This document shows, piece after piece, positions 36,771 through 47,399 of a stretch of DNA of 64,000 nt. Each line of letters starts with the position of its first letter. Positions within the stretch are counted from its first letter, which is position 1. The translations under genes and the position numbers were made by a program. The notes beneath the pieces are model-generated. The model saw only the letters and a list, made by a program, of their open reading frames with translations, did not search any database and was not told where the DNA came from. The stretch comes from Conus ventricosus (Eukaryota; Mollusca; Gastropoda; Neogastropoda; Conidae), in the NCBI GenBank assembly GCA_018398815.1, contig CM031615.1, positions 55,905,715 through 55,969,714 on the forward strand. Reading direction: 5' to 3'.

Positions 36771-36840
36771 ATCGAGGCCTGCGCGCAAGGTAACCCCAGA
36801 ACCTTGGCGCTAGCGGGGAAGGTAGGGCGGGGGCATTAGA

Positions 36841-36945
36841 GTCTGACATGGTAAGTATACTAGCCAAACAGGGAGTATAATACAAACTCCCCATTTGGCG
36901 TCTATACTGTACCATGTCAGACAATAGCAGAATTCATAGTAAAGG
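36841..36945 (-). repeat. DIRS internal complementary region
   Basis: The first half (GTCTGACATGGTAAGTATAC...ACTCCCCATTT) is the complement of the left end of the element. The second half (GGCGTCTATACTGTACCATG...) is the complement of its right end. In DIRS elements this region is proposed to template joining of the ends into a circle. Confidence 0.88.
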
Positions 36946-37129
36946 AGGAGGGCGAGTGCCTAGTGGTTCCTGGGGTTACCCGATATGGATGCATTAGCCG
37001 CCACAAAGGATATCCCATTAGTACCATTCAGCCCTGGTCATGCGGATGTCCCTCAAATAAAATTTTATGAAGGGATTCTCCGAACGCCAGAAGGCTGCCT
37101 CCAGGAGGTGGCGCATGGGAACAGAGTGC

Positions 37130-37690
37130 TGGAAATGCTGCCGAAGTGGCCAGCGCTCTGACCTCATGGGCCGGGGGGAAAGAGACGGGGAGATCCTCGG
37201 ATGCCTGGGAATAGGCAGTTCTGACCGTCTTGGAGAGCCACCTAGAGACAGTGCCAGCTGAGATGTCTTTCGTGTTACTGGGGTTGATGGAAATGAGAAG
37301 ACGTCTTTGTGAAACGCGCCTGGGGCGCGAGCGTTCCCAGTAGTGTGTTAGACATCGAGAAGGGCAAAGGGCTATGTCCGAAGAGGTGTCGCCCCTAGTG
37401 TATCCGCCAGCGGGGCGGATGATGAGGTAAGGGGAGGGATTGCCGGGTTCTGGTTCTTGGCTAGGAACTCGGGAAGGAACTTAAGAGGACGGAGCCGTCT
37501 CTGTGGAAGGCAATGTCTCTGGGGGTCCCCGCTAAGGGCATGGATCTCGTCTCGCGGAAGCGAGGGCGGGAGGAAGGTAGTCTTCATAGACAGAAGGTCG
37601 AAAGGAATGGAGGACAAAGGCTCAAAGGGGGGTTTATTGAGCCTCACGAAGAGAAGCCCCTCTGGAGATCTCTCGAGAGGAAATCATTCT
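37130..37690 (-). pseudogene. DIRS tyrosine recombinase, C-terminal part
   Basis: Reading the - strand: RLNKPPFEP...IHALSGD...FLPEFLAKN, then INPSNTKDISAGTVSRWLSK and AHEVRALATSAAF. HEVRA carries the H-x-x-R pair of the tyrosine recombinase active site, and the pattern is typical of DIRS recombinases. At least one frame change separates it from the upstream part at 37690-38000. It would integrate the circular DNA copy of the element. Confidence 0.75.
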
Positions 37691-38427
37691 CAAAGGAAGG
37701 TCGGCCATTTGGAGGATGGTCGTGCAGATGGCCGACCTGTAGCCCTGATGGAGCTAGCAGAGAGGTTAAGTTGGGACAGGAAATTTCCTATTTGGATGTT
37801 GGTGGGGCGAATGTGAGGGACAGAATTGACTTTGCACCATGAGACCCATTTCCTCCATCTGCAAATCATAAAGGGACTCCGTGCTAGCTTGCGAGAGGAC
37901 ATGGCTAGGTCTCGGAGTTCCTGAGAGGCCCGGCGATGGGAGAGGGTATTGAGGACGGAACGGGACCTGTCCGTTCGAGAGGGGGATTTGGATGTTCGCA
38001 GCCGGGCTGACACAGAAGCCAGGCGTGGAGGTGAAGAACCTGGGGATTGGCGTGAGGGGAGGCCCGAACGGGGTTGCCTGAGCATGTCCACCTGGTGTTC
38101 AACTGGAGAGGGGGTTCGTGAGTGAGGGACTTGAGGTCCGGGAACCAGGACTGAGTGGGCCACCATGGGGCTATGAGAATGAGCCTGGGTCTCTCGAGTC
38201 TCGCCTTCCTGATCACCTTGTGGAGGTCGGGAAAGGGAGGGAAGGCGTAAGCTATGAGGCCGGACCATAGGAAGGGACAGGGCGTCGACGGCGTAAGCCT
38301 GGGGGTCCGGGACCGGGGACACATACACTGGCAGACGATGGTTGAACCGTGTGGCAAAGAGGTCGATCATTGGTGTGAACCAAATGTTCCCACACGGTTT
38401 GAAAGGGTAAGCCGGCTGAGGGTCCAT
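37690..38427 (-). CDS. DIRS RNase H end joined to recombinase N-terminal domain
   Basis: Open for 245 codons. It begins with IDLFATRFNHRLPVYVSPVP...YAVDALSLP, the conserved tail of DIRS RT/RNase H, followed by a Ser/Pro/Arg-rich linker. It ends with ELRDLAMSSRKLARSPF...RWRKWVSWCK, the SAM-like N-terminal domain of the recombinase. The frame then shifts into the catalytic part. Confidence 0.7.
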   Translation of the reverse strand: MDPQPAYPFKPCGNIWFTPMIDLFATRFNHRLPVYVSPVPDPQAYAVDALSLPMVRPHSLRLPSLSRPPQGDQEGETRETQAHSHSPMVAHSVLVPGPQVPHSRTPSPVEHQVDMLRQPRSGLPSRQSPGSSPPRLASVSARLRTSKSPSRTDRSRSVLNTLSHRRASQELRDLAMSSRKLARSPFMICRWRKWVSWCKVNSVPHIRPTNIQIGNFLSQLNLSASSIRATGRPSARPSSKWPTFL

Positions 38428-38785
38428 TCCGTGTGGAGGACAGACTTGGATCGGCTGAGATGAGTCTGCCAGGATGTTGGTGAGTCCCTGCTATGTGTCT
38501 CGCGAAGGGTGACCCCCTGCGTGTGACACCAGCGGAGGAGGGCCTCTGTACGGAGGGAGAGGCCGATGGAGTGTTGCCCCCCCCCCCTTGTTGATTGTAA
38601 CAAGCTACCGAAGTGTTGTCCGTGAAAAGGAGAACAAATCGGTGGGCGACTATGGACTGGAACTGGAGGAGGGCGAGTCTGACGCCTCCAGTTCCAAAGA
38701 TGTTGATGTGAAGACGAGCAGTCAGAGGATCCCAAACCCCCGAGGCGTGACTGCTCTCCAGATGGGCCCCCAGCCCGGGAATCAT
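38252..38785 (-). CDS. DIRS RNase H domain
   Basis: The - strand encodes LGAHLESS...GVWDPL, HINIFGTGGVRLALLQF, then RFVLLFTDNTSVACYNQQGG and an IAGTHQHPGRL-like stretch. TDNTSV holds an acidic residue of the RNase H fold as arranged in DIRS elements. It overlaps the next ORF in another frame, so a frameshift (natural or error) lies near 38400. Confidence 0.7.
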   Translation of the reverse strand: MIPGLGAHLESSHASGVWDPLTARLHINIFGTGGVRLALLQFQSIVAHRFVLLFTDNTSVACYNQQGGGGNTPSASPSVQRPSSAGVTRRGSPFARHIAGTHQHPGRLISADPSLSSTRNGPSAGLPFQTVWEHLVHTNDRPLCHTVQPSSASVCVPGPGPPGLRRRRPVPSYGPAS

Positions 38786-38786
38786 G

Positions 38787-40562
38787 TCAATGAAGGCATG
38801 GCCCCGCGGTGTGTGTGCAGAATGCCAGCCTGGCGATTCTGTCCCACTCTGTCAGGGTTTTGATTAGAAAGAGAGGTGGATGTGGGAGGGGGGCGGTTTT
38901 AGGAGTGAGCCTGAGGTCAGCCGGGGAAATGGCAATCTCCCTGGTGGCCGGATTGGCAGAAAAGAGAGAAAAGACATGAGGGGCCTGACGCGGGTCCTTG
39001 AGGAATACTCCTATTGGGGCCGCGTTGGGGGCTGATAAGAATGTCAGTCCCGGTGGGGGAACGGCATGTGTACCCCTGGCGAGCGAGGCCGATCTGCCAA
39101 CAAAGGAGTGATGGTCTGGGGGGCGGCTATCCTTGGCCGTGATCGCTGGGTATGGGGGTGACCCAAGTGAAACGGGGGAAAGGGCAAAGATGTTGTTAGA
39201 GGGAGGGGATTCCCTAACAACAAGATCAGGGCGCCAGCTCTCCAAAATGGAAGGTCCCCAGACTGGTGGAGGAGAATCCTCAAAACCCCTCCTCCAATTG
39301 TGGGTCAGTCTGATCGTGAAGGGGAAGTTCAGGTCCACCTTCGGGAAGGCCATGTCAGGGGTGCGTGGGAGTCGTGAACTCGTTGGGAAGAGGGTGAAAA
39401 ACGAGGACGACTCCCCGGTGGTTTCCGTAATCGGCGTGAAAACTAGGGGACTGCCGATCGGACAGCGCCCGAGAGGAATGGGGCCCCAGGTCGATCCAGC
39501 TCTGGGAGGCCGGATGCCACATGAGGCCAAAGATGGAGTCAGGGGAAGAGTCCGAGCTAAGCCACTGATTCCTTCGGGGGGAATAGAACCACCGGTCCCC
39601 GGGGAGAAAAAGGGAGGGCTGTGGAGGCCCAGAGGCCGAGTCTCCTCGGGGGACCCGGGTAACCTTGCGCACCCCGGGAGAGCACTGCCTCCTGCATTCT
39701 CACCGGGTGGGGTCCGCACCGGCCCCTTGCGTGGCAGAGGGGGGTCGGGGGAGAGTGTTACGATCGCCGAGCCTCCTGGCCGTGTGGTAGCGGACGGGGA
39801 TGGCTGAGACGACGCGGTAAGACTCAAGGGACGAGGGGTTACCCCTGGTTCCGCTGGTCGATCCTCCCCCTGAGGAACGGGACCGCGGACGTTGCCCAAT
39901 AGGGGAGCGGAAGAAGTCGGCTCCCCAACGTCCTGTACCCTAGGGGAGATTGAGACGATCGATCGGGGTGGTTCGACCGTCGGGGGTGAGGTCGCAGATC
40001 CGAGCTACTCGATGCCTGCGTACCTGACCCGGGATTGTGGTCAGTGGGGGGGTTCCACCGAAGACTGGCCACATTCCCTCCCCGGAGTGTTGACGCTCCT
40101 CGTGTCCGGGTGTGGCTGAAACCCGGACCCGGTTGGGGAGAGCGTCCTGAGACTGTGTGACGTTAGTGGAGGTGCTAGCGTCACAAGTCTCAATAGATCG
40201 GGTGACGTGCGGTGATTCCGTCCGCGAGTCGCCACCCGTGCGGTCCGGGTTATCGGCAAGGGTCCCTGGGGCCGATGATCGCCGGACGCGGCATGATGGG
40301 AGAGGGTCTCCTTACGCGGTCGAAGTCGAACAGGCGAACCAGTCAGGGAACGGGAAGATTTAGAACGGGAAGGTCCTTTCATGGGAGCCTTGCCCTTGGA
40401 GGATTTGGGCTTAGGGAAGGAAGCAAATGAAAAACAGTCGGCAATGACTGCCGATTGTTCATCCGACTGGACTGACTGTTGGACTTCGATCGCGACGATC
40501 GTGTGTATCCGCTGGTCGGGTAGAGGGGGGAATTGGAATGATGGTCGCGCGGTCCCCTGCAC
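38787..40562 (-). CDS. DIRS gag-like, Pro/Ser/Arg-rich ORFs
   Basis: Long - strand open frames (38787-39899 and 40041-40562) rich in Pro, Ser and Arg, e.g. KSSKGKAPMKGPSRSKSSRS. No catalytic motif. Their place at the 5' side of RNase H suggests the gag-like protein. The expected RT of about 400 residues is absent between them and RNase H. Confidence 0.5.
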
Positions 40563-41477
40563 GGAAACCCTCTCTACACCGACGTACGCTCATCGTGTGC
40601 GTGAGCGGTTTGTCCCGTGGAATCGACACACGACCCCTCCGGGGTAGAGAGCGACTGCCGAAGAGTGGAGCGCCTCGAGCGTTAGTGTCCTTCACCATGT
40701 TGGGCACTGGTGGTGGGGAACAAACACGGATCGCACGATCGCAAAGGGGAGACAAAGAGGTGGATTGAGGGATGTAAAGGGCTCAACCAACCTCGTGAGA
40801 GACACTGAAATTGTATTAAATGCAACGAGAAGTCAGTGAGAGATCGAGGCAGGTCGGTCGTAAGTGACGCGGGTTTTGGCGGTCGAAAACAAAATGGCGG
40901 AACGACCGGCGAAGAAATGGAATCCGAGTGGACTACGTGAAAGTTAGGCAAATCGGGGAGTCCAAATGGAAGGAGAAGGGACCGAGATTCGTTGAACAAG
41001 GGGCCGTAAAAGCCAAAACTGGGAGAAAGGGCGAAACCGGCGATGGAGTTCCGACTTTCGAAGATCGAAAAGCGCCGAATGCAAAGTCGCGAGTGCCGAG
41101 ACAAAGGCACAAAGGCGAGGATGGCGTGGTTAAACAAATGAATAAAGCACACCAAACCAAAAGCCCACCGGTTCAAGAATGAAAGGGTGAAGCGCGCAAG
41201 CCACAACAAATAAGCAAAGAAGCAAACACAAGGCTATCTAAAACACAACGGCAAAGAGAAGGCGAGACAGAGCACAAGACTTATCTTGCTTGGACGGCAG
41301 GCCGAGAGAGAATGACGTATGGGAGACTTACACTGGCTTTCTCCCTACGGCGGAAGTGGGTTGGGCACCACGTGACTGTCTTATCACTGCATTAGCCACA
41401 CAAAAACTTCGGCCTGGCAGAGCAGACTAACTGCCGTGAATTGCTATTGTCTGACATGGTACAGTATATGACGCCAA

Positions 41478-42198
41478 AACAGAGTTAGTGAAATGTGTGC
41501 GCTTTTGATTTGGTCCTAGATTAATTGGAAAAAGTGGATGGAGTCCGAGAACAAAGAGGGAGCCAGAGAAATCGTTGTGGACATTGTGAATAGCCCATTA
41601 TAAAAATGGATATAATCCAGGTGAGTGAATCAAGTGCTCATCATTTCTTGATCTGATTTGGGGGTATGGTAGTATGACTTTGTTTTCCTTTTCAGGTACA
41701 GACTGCATTAATAGGAGCACACATACATTTAAATTGATTTGAATTGTTGCTTTACTTTTGAGAATGTGTATGTATATTAGTTTGCAACAGGTCACATTTT
41801 TTTTTAACTTGAATTTTAGTGCGCAGGCGGGGTTCGATCCAAGGGTAACTACTCAAGCATTAGCTATTTAATTGTACGCAGTTCTTCCTTGGATGATTTT
41901 TTTTTCTCTTTGAAAGTGTTTTACAAGACATGGTGAGATAGCCATATGAAGGCAGTTTTCATTTCAAGAGGTGAAGGATCCATCACCATTCGTATTTATC
42001 TATTGAAGGGAATAATAATTTGATGACAAAATCATGTAATTCTTCTAAATGATGACAAAATCATGTAATTCTTCTAAATGCTTTCCTCATGAATATTATA
42101 CAATTTTATGAAACAGGGGAATACTTTTGCATGTACACATGTTATACATTAGTGTCTTCCTAATATGTTGTGCTGCTTTCAAGTTTTGACTTTTGACT
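41478..42198. other. intron 4 after the DIRS element, nothing recognised
   Basis: AT-rich. A direct repeat of about 32 bp (GATGACAAAATCATGTAATT...) occurs at about 42020 and 42052. The corrupted first copy ends at the equivalent of about 42007. Confidence 0.55.
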
Positions 42199-43060
42199 TT
42201 TTTTTTTTTTTTTTTTTTTGCTGTCCCAACCTCTGCGCCACCTCGGAGGCAGTGCACCACGCCGCTCATTCTGACACCCCGTCTGCAGCCACAGCCCTGT
42301 CGGCCCCGCCACAGCCCCGGCACCAGCAATCCACAGGGAGCAGTCAATGTCAAGTCGTCGGAAGGCAACCCACCGGAGGAGACACTGCACTGCTGCCGAG
42401 TCACTTCGGTGGTGTTCAGTGGTGCCTGTTCTGATCTAACATACGCAGGGACACCACCTACTAAGCCCCCTACTGACGACAATAATTGCTTGGTCGCGGA
42501 GCCGGCGCGAGTGAGCTCTCCCTCCGGAGGGCACCACCACGTCCGTCCAACAACAGCCCCCATGGACTTGCGACACCGGTAACCCTGACGGAACCAAACC
42601 AAGGCCACAGACGTGGAGAGGACATCGAAACTGAGGTCACCATGAGAGCAGGGCGTGAAGGGCCACAGAATTTGAGACCTTTTTTTTTAATGCTGATCAA
42701 TGAGAATGAGGATGATTAAGATGATGCTACGGATTTCCATTTCAGTCAGAGACTACATGACAGGGCTGTACTCTATGCTTCCTTTTCATAATATATCCGG
42801 CGTCAACCAGGCCCGAGATATACAGGCACCTGCAGTGTTGGTCAGGAAATTTGAACAAACACTCTTCAGAAACGCATCCATTAAGTGGATGAAACTCGAC
42901 TGTATGGTCCCAGTCTTCCCAACTGGGTCCGCAGCAAACTCAACTGTGGGTAGGAGCCGGTCGGGGCAGAAAAACCCACATGACTCTGATGGGATTCGAA
43001 CCCCACGACCTCCCAGCTGGGAGTCCGCGACGCCAACCACTTCGCCACGGCGGCTGGTTG
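42199..43060 (-). mobile_element. tRNA-derived, poly-A-tailed SINE-like element, about 860 bp
   Basis: On the - strand it starts with a tRNA-like head at 43060-42980: box A-like TGGCGAAGTGGTTGGCG and box B GGTTCGAATCCC. A unique body follows and it ends in a 23-base poly-A (T run at 42199-42222 on +). The body is repeated at 8095-9075. It is longer than common SINEs. No protein recognised. Confidence 0.75.
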
Positions 43061-43175
43061 ACTTACTTTTATTTATTGATTTTTTTTTTTTTAAATCGAT
43101 ATAACTACATAATCTGCGCAGAAACCAAAGGAGGAAAACAGTTGGCACGAAATGAGTTAAGCTGGCTGTTTTCAG

Positions 43176-43338
43176 GGCAAGAAGAGTTCCCCGGCTTGTA
43201 CACGTGGGCAGACCGGGGTGCAGAGAGGGAACTGGCTGAGCGACAACGTTCACGTGCTCTTCACCTCCTACTGGCGCAGTCGCTCCGCTGTCGTGCTCGT
43301 CAACACAGATACCAAAGCTGTCTGCAGTTTGTTTCCAT
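43176..43338 (+). CDS. APEH: APEH exon 5 of window, one-base frame offset inside
   Basis: The acceptor is TTTTCAG ending at 43175 and the donor is GTGAGA at 43339. The start reads GQEEFPGLYT (family GENFSGIY). From about 43215 homology continues one base further on, as NWLSDNVHVLFTSYWRSRSA then VVLVNTDTKAVCSLFP (family CWSADSQRVVF...SRQDLFAVDT). With that single offset the exon ends in phase 1, exactly what exon 6 needs. This argues for one inserted base (or two lost), not a different exon structure. Confidence 0.8.
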
Positions 43339-44151
43339 GTGAGATTTTTTTGTCTTATCCAGCACCTGGTGTTTGAAAACGATCATGTGAATTTGTGTGT
43401 GTGTGTGTTTATAGAACTGTTGTTTGCACATCATGTGTGTTTGTCATTCGTCACACCGATTTACATGACATGTCTCGGTTTCTGTGTGTATGTGTGTGCA
43501 TGTATCTAAATGATTGGATCAGGTGTGGTGAAATGGTTTAAGTAATTATATAATAATGATGATGATGAACTTTTAAAATATCTCTCGTGGTACTTTTTAA
43601 TGCAATTAAGTTTTTTTCCATCTGATCTGATATGAAAAGTCTGATGTTGACAGACAAGATAAGGTATGTGGTATACATGGGGGAAAATATGATGAAGAGC
43701 CTGTCAGGTGTGAAAATGGTAACAGAGAAGTGGTGTTTCTTGCTCAAAGGATTTGTAATATTTTGATAATGGTCATGCTGCTTTCAGAGAACTAAAAAAA
43801 GAAGGAAGTTGCAAAACGTGAGCAAGATTTTCATTAATGATGTTTTTACTTGGGAATCTTGCTTTGACAGTTTTGAAAGTCATCCAGGGACAGTGTTGCC
43901 GCTTGATGGAAGGTTTCCGGGTATGTTGAACGAAGATCCAATTTTGAAGACTGTTAACTTCACAGCAGAAATACCAATGTGTGACAGAGAAAGTGTTGAA
44001 TTAGAGGAACTAGTAAACTGTTCTATCAACTTCTGTTCTGATTTCTTGGTAAAAGGTGAAAACGTGCTTCCCAATGCATGACATTTTCCTGCCAGTGTTG
44101 TTGCTGTGACAGATACTGACAGAAAAGGTGGCTTGACTGCCACCATGAAGT

Positions 44152-44566
44152 GAGCTGCAAAGTGAGACGACTACAGGCAGAAATCTAAACAAATCTTATA
44201 AAGCGTTTGAAATAACTCTGGCAAACAACATGGACAAACGAATCACAAGACAAAACATGAAGCGTTTCGACCTTTAGGTCTTCTTCAGGCAAGATAAACA
44301 ACATTCAGAACGACAGAAATGAACGAGCAGTCACTTATCTTGAGCAAGATGGGTGTTGAATGAAAACCATCTTGTGCCGAATTTGACATCATAAGTGATG
44401 GCTGGTTCTTCATTTCTGTTTCCCTGAGTGTAGTTCATCTTGCATGAAGAAGACCTAAGAGGTCAAATCGCGTCGTGTTTCGTCTTGTGAATTGCTTGTC
44501 CGTGTTGTTTGGCAGTTATTTCAAACACTTCCTGAGATTTGCCACCATGAAGCTCACTGCACAAAA
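44152..44566 (+). mobile_element. fold-back element with hammerhead-like ends, copy 2
   Basis: Reverse motif at about 44228-44292 (ACAAACGAATCACAAGACAA ... TTTCGACC...GGTCTTCTTCAGG) and forward motif at about 44441-44500 with CTGA mutated to ATGA and GAAA to CAAA. Outer ends GCAAAGTGAGACGACT... and ...GAAGCTCACTGCAC resemble the ends at 44735 and 45053. Confidence 0.7.
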
Positions 44567-44734
44567 TGATGCATGTCCTGTGTTTTCAGTTGACTCCTAC
44601 CCTTCAGGGAGCCTCACTTCCTCCTGCAAAGCAGTTGCCTGTGGTCATGGACAAACAGTCTGCACAGAGCAGCGTGGCGGGGGGTCGATCACCTGGAGGT
44701 AGGTAGCTGGGCTGGCTTTGCTTTCTGTCTGGTC

Positions 44735-45053
44735 GAAATGGTTTCAAAGTGAGGTGGTGACGGCAGGCGGAAATTGAAACAAAATTTTTGTAAGGAATTT
44801 TAAGTAACTCTACTGGTCAACATGGACAAAATGATTCAGCGCCAATCTTGCGCTGAAGTGATTGAAGATAAGTGGTTGCTCGTTCATTTTCATTGCAATA
44901 ATTGTTTTGTATCTTGCCTGAAGAAGGCCTAAGAGGTTGAAATGCGTCGTGTTTTGTCTTGTGATTCATTTGTCGACGGTTTTTTTTTGCGGTTCGCTAA
45001 CATTTATTTAAGATTTGTTTAGATTTCCGCCTGCAGTCATCTCACTTTGCAAC
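44735..45053 (+). mobile_element. fold-back element with hammerhead-like end, copy 3
   Basis: Left end TTTCAAAGTGAGGTGGTGAC and right end ...GTCATCTCACTTTGCAACT are inverted. Forward motif at about 44911-44952: CTGAAGA, stem GGCCT-AAG-AGGTT, GAAA, TGCGTC. The left-hand reverse motif has been replaced by other sequence. Confidence 0.7.
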
Positions 45054-45054
45054 T

Positions 45055-45275
45055 AGATGGACAAACAACTTACAAAACACGATGTGTTTTAGCCTCTTAG
45101 GTCTTCTTCAGGCAAGAAAAAACAACATTCAGGACAGTGAAAATGAAGACCGAGCAATCACTTATCTTCTCAAATTTGGCACAAGATGTTTATCTTGCCT
45201 GAAGAAGACCCGAGAGGTCAAAACATGTCATGTTTCATCGTATAATTTGTTTGTTCATATAAATTGGCAGAGTAA
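45055..45275 (+). mobile_element. fold-back element fragment, copy 4
   Basis: Reverse motif at about 45058-45115 and forward motif at about 45190-45250 (CTGAAGA, GACCC-GAG-AGGTC, AAAA for GAAA). The left terminus is missing and it directly abuts copy 3. Confidence 0.65.
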
Positions 45276-45329
45276 CTTAAAATTCCTTTAAAGACTTATC
45301 TAGATAGTTCTCATGGTGACTTTTCAGAT

Positions 45330-45660
45330 TGTTGCGCTGTGTTTTGTTTTGTTTTTGTTTCATTCTGTTTTTGTTGCGTTACAGTGTGTTTGTGTTGTTG
45401 TGTTTTATGTATTTTGTTGAGCTGGGTTGCATTGTGGTTGGTTGTGTCGCATTGCATTATTCTGTTGAATGGATTGTGTTGTATGTGTCTTGTCGTGTTG
45501 CGTTTTGTTGTGGTTGTATTGCGTCATGTTTTGCCGTGCTGTGCTGTCTTGAACTGCATTATGTTTCTGTGGTGTATTACCAAGTGTGTTTGGTAGGTTG
45601 GATTTTGTTGTGTTTTATCATGTTGTGTTGTTTTACATTGTGTTTTTCATGCTTTGGCAG
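45330..45660 (+). repeat. degenerate TGTTG/TTTTG-rich tract
   Basis: Strongly T/G-biased, with TGTTGTGTTTTGT-like variants. The ORF across it is compositional. Confidence 0.7.
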
Positions 45661-45979
45661 ACCTGTTTACTTGTACGCTTTGGCGTACAATGTACTCTTT
45701 CAAGCTCAGTTGTACGTTTGTACGACTGGACGTCAAAATCTCACGCTTTTTGAAGCCACAGCGTCTATTTTGGGTTTGTTCCGTTTGATTTGTGCGAAAG
45801 TCAGTCGGTTGACGAGACAAGACCCAGACAACTACCGCGATGAAAGGCGAATTCTGATTGGCTGCTTCGTTTCTGTGATCCAATCAGCTTCAAGTTTAGC
45901 TAGCCCCATCAAATTGGGTGGCCATGTTTTGCGCGGAAACTTAATTTCTGAGAGCGTGTTTTTTCGATTACTGAGCAAG

Positions 45980-46545
45980 ATGGCAAGCAAGCGTCAACTT
46001 CGGGATCACGAAACGGATGACGAGGATGAAAAAGACAATGCCCGTGTGATATCGAGTACAAAGGAAAAGAAGAAAGTGTATAATCAAGTCTTCAAGCGAG
46101 AATATGAAGCAGCGTTTCATCGCTTTGTTTATCGGCGAAAGAGTCACAATTTGCGCACTGCAAAATCTGCAAGTCCGATTTTTCCTTGGGACATGGTGGT
46201 CGTTACGACTGTAAGAAACATTGTGAAACAGCCTCGCACAAGGCATTGGAGAAATCAGCCAGGAAGACCCCAACTTTGACTGCATTCTGCCAGCGGTCTT
46301 CGTCGTCCCTTCAGAACCAGGTGACGAGAGCCGAAGCGATGCTATGCGGCCTTGTTGCAGAACTGAATTTGTCATTGTCGACGGCCGATACATTGACAAA
46401 AGCACTGCCAAGATGTTCCCGGATTCAAAAATCGCCACAGGTTTGTTTTTACTTGTCACTTTGTGATGTTTATCTAGACCCCATAATAACAACACACACA
46501 CCCTCACACAGAAAAGTGGAATTTAAAAAAAAAAGATTTTTTTAA
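45980..46545 (+). pseudogene. hAT-type transposase, N-terminal zinc-finger part
   Basis: ATG at 45980 (MASKRQLRDHETDDEDE...). After a one-frame change near 46145 it reads FAHCKICKSDFSLGHGGRYD then CKKHCETASHKALEKSARK, a C-x2-C...H-x-H finger as in BED/hAT transposases. It continues to about 46440 (ALPRCSRIQKSPQ). The catalytic middle is absent, and the C-terminal part follows at 46793. Probably a deleted hAT transposon copy in intron 5. Confidence 0.65.
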
Positions 46546-46792
46546 AAATAATGACCTGTCTACAATGAAAGAAGAAGAGGAAGCAATGGATTCTCACTTC
46601 TGATTTTTAAAATAATTGTAAATACAAGTTCATTCCATTTGTTTTTAAAAATGATTAGATTGTTTAACAGGGGAGGGGTTCTGGTTTAATATATTTATTA
46701 TTGAACAAAATATATTCATATTTGTGTAAACAATGTCTGGCATGGTGGTTTGGATGTTCTGGCCTTCTGAAGTTCAGAATATATAAATCCAT

Positions 46793-47386
46793 TTGTGTGT
46801 ATCACTGAAGCAAAACATACAAATGATACAGTTCTTCACTTCAGTGAGGACTTACTTCACCACTGTAGCAGAGTACCTCTTGAACAAGATGCCAATCAAT
46901 GACCCACTCCTCCAGGCTGCTGAGGTGGTGGATTACAAGCTGCAGCACCAAGTAAAAGCCAGTCAGCTGGAGTATTTCTTGCAGCGGTTTTCCTCCCTCA
47001 TTCCAGCCAACTCCAGCATGGATATGCTCTTGGAGCAGTTTGTCGCTTACCAGAGCACAGACATCACAGCCTGCTTTGAAGAGGGTGATAGGGCTGACGG
47101 GGTGTGGTCGGAGATAGGGAAGCAGCCCACTCTGAAGGAACTGTCGGAGGTGATGAGGGGAATCCTGTCCATCCCACACTCAAGTGCTGTTTGCGAAAGG
47201 ATTTTCTCCATGGTTCGCAAGACGTGCACAGAAGGACGATCATCCATGCTTCAGGACACTACAGAGGCCCTCTTGTCCTCAAAGGAAAACCAGGCAGCTG
47301 CCTGGATGCAGACAGGAGTTGTCAGAGGACAATTTGGCTTCAATCAAGTCGGCCTATTACAACTCGTTGAAGCAGTAGATCAATGA
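46793..47386 (+). pseudogene. hAT-type transposase, C-terminal dimerisation region
   Basis: An open frame of 197 codons containing LSEVMRGILSIPHSSAVCER then IFSMVRKTCTEGRSSM. The pattern (hydrophobic run)-IP-x-SSA-x-CER-x-FS is the conserved C-terminal hAT dimerisation motif. It directly follows the zinc-finger part in the same orientation. It is unlike the APEH exons and lacks their phase logic. Confidence 0.75.
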
Positions 47387-47399
47387 GTGTTGGATGTGG

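Larger units (their letters stand above)
36577..41477 (-). mobile_element. DIRS-type retrotransposon, inverted ends plus ICR, RT region missing
   Basis: Inverted terminal repeats of about 190 bp lie at 36577-36770 and about 41290-41477. An internal complementary region at 36841-36945 joins the complement of both outer ends, the signature of DIRS elements. The - strand encodes gag-like sequence, an RNase H domain and a tyrosine recombinase, in that order. No reverse transcriptase core (FLDD/YLDD region) was found between gag and RNase H, so this copy is probably an internally deleted, non-autonomous derivative. Confidence 0.85.

Noticed and set aside
42980..43060. Functional tRNA gene on the - strand
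   Set aside because: Boxes A and B are present, but the arms do not close into a full cloverleaf and a retroelement body with a poly-A tail follows. It is a SINE head.
43809..44081. Open frame of 90 codons after exon 5
   Set aside because: No family resemblance, no matching splice phase with APEH, and no repeat copy in the window. It could be chance in AT-rich DNA.
44635..44698. Possible extra APEH exon (reading ...TEQRGGGSITWR before GTAGGT)
   Set aside because: It resembles the family's GGSGGSWK, but exon 5 joins exon 6 directly in phase and with exactly the vertebrate spacing. Adding this segment breaks the phase. It lies between fold-back elements and has a poor pyrimidine tract.
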